Positions 42,781 through 64,000 of a DNA stretch of 64,000 nucleotides are shown one piece after another. The stretch spans positions 9,191,501-9,255,500 of the forward strand of contig NC_066316.1 in assembly GCF_022539315.1 (NCBI RefSeq), read 5' to 3'. The notes under the pieces were generated by a model. The model was given only the letters and a program-made list of their open reading frames with translations. It ran no database searches and had not been told where the DNA came from. A program made the translations under genes and the position numbers. Within the stretch, counting starts at the first letter, position 1. Each line of letters opens with the position of its first letter. Source of the stretch: Serinus canaria. Taxonomy: Eukaryota > Chordata > Aves > Passeriformes > Fringillidae.

Positions 42781-44439
42781 TCTCTGGGGTGTGTGGACAA
42801 GGAAAGGGACCTCCCGTGCCAAATTAGGGCTGACAACACTTGCAGGAAGCTGGGCTGGTGATGCTACAGCACTGAGCAGGTGGTGCATGGCCAGCTGTGG
42901 CTGCGCTCAGCCTGCAAACCCTCTGCTTCACCCACATCCAGGGGAGCTGCCAACAAAGCACTTCCCACAGCCTGACAGTGCAGGGAGCACAGGTTCCCTG
43001 ATTCATGTAACCTGTTCACCCTGCCTGCCTCTGCAAATCCATCACCCCAAAATGGTTGGTACTTGGTACTACATATACCTACTCCTAGCTGGCCTGGAGT
43101 GCACACAGTCCACCACTGAGCCCTGCTGCAGCCTGAGGAAAGTCTCATTGCCTGCATTTCAAGGAGAAGGCTCGTGTGTAACTTAGAGGTGAGGATTTAG
43201 CCGGGCAAAACACAGATGGGACTTGGCTGCCTTCTTTGCTGCCTTCTCCCCTAGCTATGGCCTGTTTCTCAGTTCCTTTTCACCCAGGTGTCAGAGACAA
43301 TACTTTCACAACAGCCACCCCTTCCCCATGTTCCCAGCAGGATGTGGAGGAGGCAGAAGCAAAGCCCTTTTTCTTCTGTCCACGCTTTTTGAGGTTCCCA
43401 CCCTTGCCAAATTGCCTGTGTTGCCATCAGCTGGCTGCTCACCCTGCTGCACTCCACCTCTGGGTCACCCTGCACCTGTGCAAGCCCACCATGGCCACCA
43501 ACAGGCTGGCTGAGCTTGCCCTACACAGCAGGTGCCCAAGGGCTGTGGTGCCAGCATCATCCCTGGGGAGCAGGATCCAACCTGCTCCTGTGCTGGTGTG
43601 CCAGGAGCTGATGCAGGTGTGGGGTGTGCAGCTGGGGAGGAGGACTGGGCTGTGACTGCTGGTGCAGGTACCATGGATGGGTGTGCAGTAAGAGCTGGGC
43701 TTTTGGAGATGTGTTCTCCATCCAGCCTGGGGCACAGGAGCCTCTTCCACCCTGAGCTGCCTGAAACTGTCAGATGGTCCTTTATTATTGACCTGATTCA
43801 TATCTAAACCAGGGAGGTGAAAGCTGTCTTATCCCATTACTAATCCCCTAAACCAGGCCCTTCAATACCTTCTCCTTGCTGCCCCCTCCTCACTGCTACA
43901 GCAGGTGGTTGCAGGCTGAGTGCACATCCTTTGGGGCTTTCCCTGAGCCCATGGTGAAGACAGGGACTCAAAAAACCCACCAAATGCTGGCTCTGGAGTT
44001 ATCATCAGCTGAGGAGAGTCTGCCAAAATGCGGCATGGGTTTGTAATCCCATAAGGAGTTCCAAGGCTTGTTTCTGGGGTCTGAGTGGGACAGCTCCAGG
44101 TATCCATCCCATCACGCGTGCCCTCCATCCTATAGGTCGTGGCAGGTGTCTGACATGGTGGTGGAGCAGCTATGGGGAGGAGGGGACAATCTGGGGACTG
44201 TCCCACCTGGCTGTGTCCCTAGTCCTGCAAAGTGCAGCAGGGATGGGAGTGCTCCAGCATCAGCTGCAGGCAGCCCTCATCCCCTGGGACATGGGACTGC
44301 GCCGAGGCTGGAGTCCTGTGGCCTTGGGCTGCTCTGGTAGAGCCCCATGGAGATTCTGGCTGCTGGGGCACCTTGAGGCTGCTGGGCCGGCTGGCACAGG
44401 CACCCTGCCCATGGAGAGGGGGGGCAAACCCCAGGGAAA

Positions 44440-44640
44440 TTAGAGCAAGGGGCGATGTTTGATGTTCTGCTCTTTAAGCGATTAATAATCTTTCGGCGTC
44501 GGAGAATCAGCTGAAAATCTTCCTTAGAAAATAATGAGCAGAGAAACATTTACTGATTAGTCTAATCCCAGCTAATCCTATCTGATGAGCATATATCAAG
44601 ATATCCTTTAACTGATTTATTGTCCAAAGGACTGGTGGAG
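44440..44640. promoter_or_regulatory. Candidate VSX1 upstream enhancer with paired TAATCC sites
   Basis: TAATCC occurs at 44563-44568 and again at 44573-44578, exactly 10 bp apart, with GATTA at 44555-44559 and TAATCT at 44486-44491. TAATCC is the core recognised by K50 homeodomain proteins such as OTX2 and CRX, which drive photoreceptor and bipolar genes. It is 1.7 kb upstream of the VSX1 promoter. Site identity is seen; function is inferred. Confidence 0.45.
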
Positions 44641-44809
44641 GTGCCCATCTTCACCACGGCTGGGGGAGCTGGGGGTGCAGCAGGAGTGTCCCCACACCCC
44701 ATCCCAGTGTCCTGTCCTGGGAGCAGGTGTGTCCCCATCCCCCAGGGCACGGCCTCGCTCACCCTGGCCCTGGGCAGCAGCGCCATATCCAGGCCACCTT
44801 GCCAGCATG

Positions 44810-45130
44810 GGGAGATTTAATCGCTATTTCCATTTCTGCATCTATCGGCTTTCTCTTGGGTTTGAGCTTTTATGTTTCATAAACTGATTAGGAGCAATTA
44901 TACGTGCTTTATCCCCAAACTTTCCAAATGCCTAGGCCATATGCATATTTAAGGCTTCATCATCTCTCCCAACAGCTCAGCCTCAATGTAAACTGCTGAA
45001 ATCAAGCTGATTCTGGGACAACATCAAAAATTAGGGTTTTAACCACTAATATCTGCTCGAACAGGAAATTTGTTGTGGGTGGTGGCCGGATTATGACTTC
45101 TAATTACTGTGGAAGATCCTCCCTGCCTAG
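44810..45130. promoter_or_regulatory. Candidate VSX1 upstream conserved element
   Basis: It carries gatttaatcgc, aaactgattaggagcaatta, catatgcatatttaag and cttctaattactg, in unique AT-rich sequence about 1.2-1.5 kb upstream of VSX1, in contrast to the GC-rich DNA on either side. Confidence 0.4.
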
Positions 45131-45394
45131 CAGTGAAAGTCTCCTGTTCCAGCAAAACTGCAGCAAAACCACTCTGGAGAAGTGAAGATGCCCAAGGGGA
45201 TCCCAGGGCGCTCTGTGTCCAGGCAGGGGGCAGCCCTGGGTAGGGATGTCCCGAGCATCCCTTCATCCTGAGCACACGAGTACCCTGAATTGGTGGTCAC
45301 ACTTCCACACCTCCCGGTCCCCTCACACCCATTTGCCTTTCTTGGTGAGAAGCACGACGGTCCAGAGGGTCCCCCCCACCAGCCCCCAGTGCCG

Positions 45395-45620
45395 GCCACG
45401 GCAATTATCCTAAATGAAAGTTATTGTTCTGCTAATCCTGGGAACAGCTTGCCATGGGAGATTTGGGTCTTTCTTTAATAATGCAAAGTTAATGCGGAGT
45501 CCCCTTGTAATTATCTTTATCAGAAGGACCCTCGGTTAATCTGACCGTCCAATGAAGGCCTGGATCAGGCGGCCCGTGTAAGCCGGTTGTAAATCATTTC
45601 CATCAACAGATGAAGGGAAG
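45395..45620. promoter_or_regulatory. Candidate VSX1 proximal conserved element
   Basis: It includes ggcaattatcc, TAATCC at 45433-45438, ttaataatgcaaag, cttgtaattatc and TAATCT at 45537-45542, about 0.7-0.9 kb upstream of the VSX1 start. The K50-type sites recur here as in the elements at 44.5 kb and in the promoter. Confidence 0.4.
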
Positions 45621-46204
45621 AGGGAAAAAAATTGCAGCCCAGGTGCAAGAATCTGGGAGCAAAAGGGAGCACAGAGGCCAGGCACCTCGAGGTGGCCCTA
45701 GCCCCGGGTGACAAGACACCTGGGGTCAGGGAGGCTCCTGCCCAACAGCCCCTGCCTGTTCCCATCCCTCTCTCTAGGGTGCTGAGCCCAGTGGGATGTC
45801 TCATTTGGGATGTGGGGCTGAAGGGTCTTGGGCTGGAATGGGGGTACTGGGGAGCGCACTGCCCTGCAGTGGAAGAGGGGATATGGGGACACAGGGACAC
45901 AGCAGGGGGTTCCTGGGAGGAAACCCGGAGAGGGAACCCAAGGGGACGTGAAACGGATTTATGGGGCATGGGGTGGAACAGGGTGACCGAGCTGGGGCGG
46001 GACGGGCACTGAGAGGGGGTCCTGGAGAGGGTCTGAACGAAACCGCAGGGGACCCGGCAGGGGGTGGTGAGGACCGAGGGGCGGGGGCCGAGGGGAACAG
46101 AGGGAGGGACGGCGAGAGGGGACGGCGGGGGGCCGGGCGGTGGCCTGGGAGGGCCGGGGGAGGGGCGCGGGACCTGTGCGGGCGGGAGGGGGGACAGAGG
46201 CTGT

Positions 46205-46324
46205 TAATCCGGGGATTGGGAGCGCCCCCCCGTCGGTCTGGAGTGTGATTGGAGCCGGGACCGGCGGCGGGACAATAAAAAGGGCGGCGGGCGGTGGTGG
46301 CCGGGCCAGGCGGCAGCGGCGGCA
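46205..46324 (+). promoter_or_regulatory. VSX1: VSX1 promoter
   Basis: TAATCC (46205-46210, OTX/CRX-type), two inverted CCAAT boxes (ATTGG in gggattggga and gtgattggag), then a TATA-like AATAAAAAG at 46274-46282, about 45 bp before the ATG. The transcription start is probably near 46305, leaving a very short 5' UTR. It lies in a CpG island of about 45950-47150. Confidence 0.6.
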
Positions 46325-49494
<3,170 letters not shown>

Positions 49495-50440
49495 GCCTGG
49501 GCTGCCCCAGAGGAGGCCAGACCTCACGGCGTCCTGGCGACACCATTCTATTTATTGATTTATTGATATATATATATTTTTTTTCTTAAATAACGGAACT
49601 TTTATCTGAATTCAGGGCATTTTAAAACTGGGCACACACATCCCCTCGTCCCCTCACTTTCAAGCTGTTCACTTCTCAGCAGAGCCAGGGTGGAGGGTGG
49701 CAGAGGGGCCAGGGGCAGTGCAAGGACGGGAGTGCATTGTGGTCAGCACCGATTGCTGCTGGGGAGGATCCCCCTTCCTTCCCCTCCCTGCTGGGACCAC
49801 TTCCCCAGCTAGCCAGAAGCACAAAGAGGAGCAACACACTGGGAGTTGCTCCCTCCTCCAGCACACAGGTGCAAGGATGGTGCAGGAGTTTACAGACGCC
49901 TTCTCCAAGCGCTTCCACCCCGGTGTGAGTCCTTCCATGCCGAGCACACAAATCTTCCACCTTGAGGAGCAGCAGGGTTTTTAAACATGGTAGGGTTCAT
50001 CCTCAAGCTGGTGTAACCTGACAGCCAGGCAGGTTTATATTCCCTGAGGATCTAGCTTGCCAATGCAGCCTTATCACTGGATTTACACTGTGTATCTTCC
50101 TTAACTCGTATTTGGGAGAAGGGGGTAAGGAGGTTTTTATTTATGCAATGATTTTGTACACTCTTGAATGTCACTTGCCACACTATGCATGATAGAACAG
50201 ACCTTTTTGAAAAGCAAGCCATAGTACCCTGGAGCAATGAAACAATTTTGTGAAGTGACATAAGAAAATATTTTGTAATTGTCTGTAAAAAGTGTTAATG
50301 TCAGAACTGTTTCTTGGTCACCCTATATTTATGTCTAAAAGCACTTTAGTAATCTGGATTTTTGAATGTGGCTCTTCCTGTATTGTCCACCATTTATTTA
50401 TTACACATCCATAAATAAAATTGTGGTGTATCTTTGGTTT
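49495..50440 (+). other. VSX1: VSX1 3' UTR
   Basis: Non-coding sequence from the TGA to just past AATAAA, with AT-rich runs (atttattgatttattgatat at 49551). Length about 945 nt. Confidence 0.7.
50414..50419 (+). terminator. VSX1: VSX1 polyadenylation signal
   Basis: AATAAA followed by a GT-rich run (ttgtggtgtatctttggttt), giving probable cleavage near 50435-50445. Confidence 0.7.
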
Positions 50441-50444
50441 TCAT

Positions 50445-51777
50445 GCTCTGTATTGAAATTTATACCTTCCTTTGACACATCTCATGGCAGCTGCTGAACT
50501 GGCCCATGCACATGCCTCGACAGCTCTCCTGGAACACCTCCAGTTTCATCTACCAGCCAAAAAATAACGGAAAATTATCAGAAGGTTTTATTAAAATCTG
50601 AGTAATCCCAATTTGGAAAGTGTTTTAACACAGCTCAGGGGGTGTGTGGCCAGGTACTGATGCTGCCACCTGCTCCTGCCTCTGCTGCTGGGCCTGGCTG
50701 CTCTCACAGATGAAGCTGCAGGCTGTGCTGGACAGGGGGACAGAGGGGGGACAGTTCCTGGGAAGAGCAGAGCAGTAAGTGGCACGTGCAGATTTCCTGC
50801 CTTTCCCCTCCTTTGCTTGGCCAGACCCCACCAGGCTGCTGGGGGGAGGGGTAACATATGCATGGCAAATACGGGCTTTGCAGGGAAAAAAAAAAAGTTT
50901 TCTGGGGGGGCTGTGGGGAGCACGGTTCAGGAAAGGACCAGCCAGGGCTTATTGCAGCAGCAATTAGGCTCACTGAGAGCCGAGACTTAGCACATTGGAG
51001 GCCTAATCCTGCCTGAGCAGCATCTGCAAACCTTTTATTTGGGCTGTGCCATGCTGGCACTGGATGCTTGCAATCCTTTTTTCTTTTTTTTTTTCCCCCT
51101 TTGGTCTGCATGCGTGCAGATGGCCTGGCTCTTTGCCTTGTGCTGGCTGCAGCGCTGTGAGAGCAAGCACGTCACCACCAAGAGGGCTACAAGGGGAGAC
51201 ACTGTCGTTCCAGCATGCACAGGGAGCGCTCCTGGTAGTGCCTGGTGGGATCCCAGCACTCGCCACAAGCTGGGAAGGAGGAGCCAAGAGGAGGGTTTCT
51301 GGCCCGAGGCACTTTTCACGTGCCGGGAAGGTACAGATGCTGGTGGATGGCAGTGACTGCCCAGACTCAGCTCCTGGTGACAGGGTCTGGTGCCCTCCTC
51401 GGAGCAGGGAGTCACTCAGCTGTTCACTGCCTGCACTAATCCTGGCAGGGAAGTGTCCACTGTCCTCCAAGGTCACTACTTGGAGCAGCAATAGCAGTAG
51501 GGCAGTACATTCTTCTTTTTGCTTCAGGTTTGACTCATCCTGAGATCAGTGGCAGCCAGACCCAGCCATGGCTCAGCCAGTGCTGGTCAGGCCTGGGCCA
51601 GTGACAAGAATGTGACCCTGATGTAGGACAAAGGCTGTCACTTGCACACATCTCCACTGCTCCATGTGAGACCCCACAGCCATCCTGGTAACCACATCAG
51701 GGCCTGGTGCCATGAGCTTCCCTTTGTAAGGAGCCCTGGGCTCAGCCACAAGTGCTGCGCTTGCTCAAGCAGAAGAT
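50445..51777. other. VSX1-PEX6 intergenic, left part
   Basis: No gene or recognisable element. Short open frames on both strands are unlike proteins. TTTATT near 50587 could be a minus-strand poly(A) signal, but no minus-strand gene ends here that I can see. Confidence 0.6.
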
Positions 51778-52133
51778 TGTCACAGACATATTTTATGAAA
51801 AATCCTTTCATTAGGATCTTTTCTCCTGAGAAGCTTCAGCTTCTCCATGTTTTGCTGCTTTGGAATGTGATCTGGAGAACTGTTTACCCGGTGCTTGAAA
51901 TTGTTTTTACTTGATGACCAATGACAGCCACCTGTGTCGAGGCTGTGAGCAGTCACAAGATTTTATTGTCATTCCTTTTCTTTCCTTGCTAGCCTTCTGA
52001 TGAAATCCTTTCTTCTATTCTTTTAGTATAGTTTTAATATAATATATATAATAAGAAAATTAATCAGCCTTCTGAAACGTGGAGTCAAGATTCTCATCTC
52101 TTCCCTCATCCTGGGACCCCTGTGAACACCACC
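51778..52133 (+). mobile_element. Passerine-type ERV LTR (5' LTR)
   Basis: It begins TGTCACAGACATATTTTATG and ends CCCTGTGAACACCACCACA. The body, including gaaatcctttcttctattc, ttttagtatagttttaat and cagccttctgaaac, matches from memory a very common songbird LTR. No matching duplication flanks it (left gaagat, right tttggt). What follows looks like retroviral leader, so this is probably a 5' LTR and not a solo LTR. Confidence 0.7.
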
Positions 52134-52380
52134 ACATTTGGTGAGCCCCGAGTGAGTAACCTTGCCACAGAAGATCCCTTCCATGCGGCCCAGGCAAGAG
52201 AAGTCAGTGAATTCAAAGCCAGTGCTCAGCACATGCAGATCTCTTCACTGACTGGAAGCTGACTGCCAGGCACCCTGCGGGGAGCGGTGGGGGTGTCCCA
52301 CTCTCTGCTTGATTTTCCTTGTTTTAAAGCAGAGAAAAAATGACCCAACCACTGGTAGTCACATTTTTCTTACGTCCCAG
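52134..52380 (+). mobile_element. Probable ERV leader / internal remnant
   Basis: Directly after the LTR comes tttggtgagccccgagtgag, a TGG-starting segment in the position of a primer-binding site. Sequence beyond about 52200 has no gag or pol that I can recognise, so the rest of the provirus is deleted or decayed. Its right limit is arbitrary. Confidence 0.4.
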
Positions 52381-52950
52381 TGATGGGCCCAGAGCAGAGA
52401 AGGCTGCAGGGCTGCATTTGCAGAAGCATCTTCATGGTGGCATTTCCGTACAGCTTTAGCAATACTAAAATCTGTGTCACTTTGTTTTGGCCAATCCTCC
52501 CAAGCCGCGGGTTCGATTTTCAGACTGGGAGCTCAGCGAGCGAATCCGAACGCTTTGTAAGCGCTCCCTCGTGTGGAGCGGGGCGATGGGACACGGCGAG
52601 GAGGAGAGGAGGAGGCTGCCTGGAGCCCAGGGGCAGCTGCCAGCCTCACTCCTTCCCCTCATTGCCACAGACCCCTGCGGGGGCGCGTCTGCTGTGGATG
52701 CAGAATTCAAGAATCCTGCGGGGTTTGCGTTTCATGACTCTCGTCTTGCATCCCCAACAGGCACCTGGTACAACGAGCAGTCTCTGGCAGAGGGCACAGG
52801 CGCTGATCAGAGCCTCTGACTTTCTCCAGACCGGCCAAACCTGTCCTGGGGTGCATCAGGCACAGCATCCCCTGCTGCATGAGGAAGGGGATTGTTCCTC
52901 CCTGCTCTGCACTGGGGCGGACTCACCGCGAGTTCTGGGGGCAGTTTTGG
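52380..52950. other. Unassigned intergenic sequence
   Basis: Moderately GC-rich with some CpG (ccgcgggttcgattttcag, gcgagcgaatccgaacgc). There is no gene I can support. It may be decayed ERV internal sequence or unique DNA. Confidence 0.5.
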
Positions 52951-52954
52951 GCAC

Positions 52955-53432
52955 TGCCATGTAAAACAGACATTAAAATTATTAGAGAGCTTCCAAAGGA
53001 GGGCTGAGAAGATGGTGAAGGGTCCGGAGGGGAAGCCGTGTGAGGAGCAGATGAGGTCACTTGGTCTGCTCAGCCTAGAGGAGACTGAGGAGAGAGACCC
53101 CATGGCAGTCTGCACGATAAAAGAAGTGGGACAGACGCTCACCTTTTGTCTCTGGTGACCAGTGACAGGACCAGACAGAATGGCTCTAAAGCTGTATCAG
53201 GGGAGGTTTAGGTTGGACCTTAGGAAAAGTTTCTTCACCCATAGGGTGGTTGGGCACTGGAACAGGCTCCCCAGGGAAGCGGTCACAGCACCAAGCCCGA
53301 CAGAGTTCAGTGGGTGTATGGACAATACTCTCGGGCATTCTCTGTGATTACTGGGGTTGTCCTGTGCAGGGACAGAAGTTGGGCTTTGATGATTCAATGT
53401 GTCCCTTTCAACTCAGACTATTCTATGATTTC
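52955..53432 (+). mobile_element. CR1 LINE, truncated 3' end
   Basis: Hallmark avian CR1 3' sequence in order: aggagggctgagaagatggt, tctgctcagcctagaggaga, ggggaggtttaggttggacc, gcactggaacaggctcccca, and the tail gactattctatgattt. It is 5'-truncated with no intact ORF, about 420 bp before the PEX6 start. Confidence 0.9.
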
Positions 53433-53499
53433 CTAGGTTAATTCAACAGTAACACCAATACAAGTCCATTCTTTTAAACCAGGTGCACGTGTCCAGCCC

Positions 53500-53853
53500 T
53501 CAAAATCTCCTCAGTCTGCCACAGGCGAGGGCACCGAGTGCTCTTTTCCTCGATCCCACGCCGTGCGGCCGCGGGCTCGCGGGGGGCGCGGAACAGCAAA
53601 ATCCCCGCCCGCTTCTTTGGCCACCTTCTTCCTCTGTCCCACCATCCGCAGGCTGCAGACTGCCGGAGCGGGGAAGGACGGGCTCGCCGTCACCGGGTGT
53701 CGCTGCCGTCCGCACGGCTCGGAACGAGCGCCGGCGCGCACCGCCCCAGCACGATCCGGGGCCGCCCCGCGCCGCCTCTCTGCGGCCTCGGAGGGGAGGG
53801 GCGGGCACCGCGCTCCGCCCCGGCCCGCCCCCGCTGCCTGTGCCGCCGGTGCG
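53500..53853 (+). promoter_or_regulatory. PEX6: PEX6 CpG-island promoter and 5' UTR
   Basis: A very GC- and CpG-rich block continuing through exon 1 (island about 53540-54780), with GC-box-like gggaggggcgggca and cgcccccgc and no clear TATA box. Typical housekeeping promoter. Transcription start not placed. Confidence 0.65.

Positions 53854-64000
<10,147 letters not shown>

Larger units (their letters stand above)
21870..46200. other. Gene-free interval between ENTPD6 and VSX1
   Basis: About 24 kb without a coding region I can support. All open frames are short, unspliced and unlike known families. It holds several AT-rich islands with homeodomain half-sites (listed separately), a GGAGA satellite, T-runs at 29310-29327 and 36639-36659, and otherwise ordinary unique sequence. 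I saw nothing recognisable in 21900-25080, 25560-28320, 29600-32200, 32560-34080, 34800-36240 and 37850-40980. Confidence 0.7.

Noticed and set aside
50581..50600. Minus-strand poly(A) signal (TTTATT) suggesting an antisense gene
   Set aside because: No minus-strand exons or conserved frames follow it; a hexamer is expected by chance.
52505..52520. GGTTCGATTTTC, resembling a tRNA B box
   Set aside because: It departs from the B-box consensus at the end, and no A box, acceptor stem or anticodon arm can be folded around it.

Overview
This is a vertebrate nuclear window, almost certainly avian and most likely from a passerine songbird. The evidence is multi-exon genes with GT/AG introns, CpG-island promoters, a CR1 LINE 3' end with its ATTCTATGA-type tail, and LTRs whose sequence I recognise from songbird genomes. 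The passerine call rests on recollection of those LTRs and was not checked against a database. Every exon boundary below was read by hand from splice sites and protein similarity, and the reading phases agree across all joins.

Layout. (1) 262-5637, minus: first four coding exons of brain-type glycogen phosphorylase PYGB; the gene runs off the left edge. (2) 7197-17830, minus: all 13 coding exons of ENTPD6 (442 residues), with a probable non-coding first exon in a CpG island near 19309-19450. ENTPD6 and PYGB lie head-to-tail, and the ENTPD6 polyadenylation signal is about 320 bp from the PYGB start codon. (3) About 19.5-46 kb: a gene-free interval holding two LTR remnants near its left end, a 0.57 kb GGAGA-type satellite, and several AT-rich, homeodomain-site-rich islands that look like conserved developmental enhancers. 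(4) 46325-49494, plus: all five coding exons of the retinal homeobox gene VSX1 (339 residues), 3' UTR to about 50.44 kb. (5) 50.4-53.8 kb: intergenic, with an ERV LTR plus adjoining internal sequence and a CR1 fragment. (6) 53854-63555, plus: first 13 coding exons (817 residues) of the peroxisomal AAA ATPase PEX6; the gene runs off the right edge.

The order PYGB-ENTPD6-VSX1 matches human 20p11.21, which decides PYGB over PYGL. PEX6 maps to 6p21.1 in human, so VSX1-PEX6 is a junction absent from the human genome. The genes share no pathway: glycogen breakdown, nucleotide hydrolysis in the secretory pathway, retinal bipolar-cell transcription and peroxisomal receptor recycling. The large left flank of VSX1 is the likely home of its tissue-specific regulation.

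No new genetic system was found. The points most worth checking are a 22-bp minisatellite that multiplies the PYGB exon 4 splice acceptor, a paired TAATCC module upstream of VSX1, and a Walker A motif in the PEX6 D1 domain that lacks the usual Thr/Ser after lysine.
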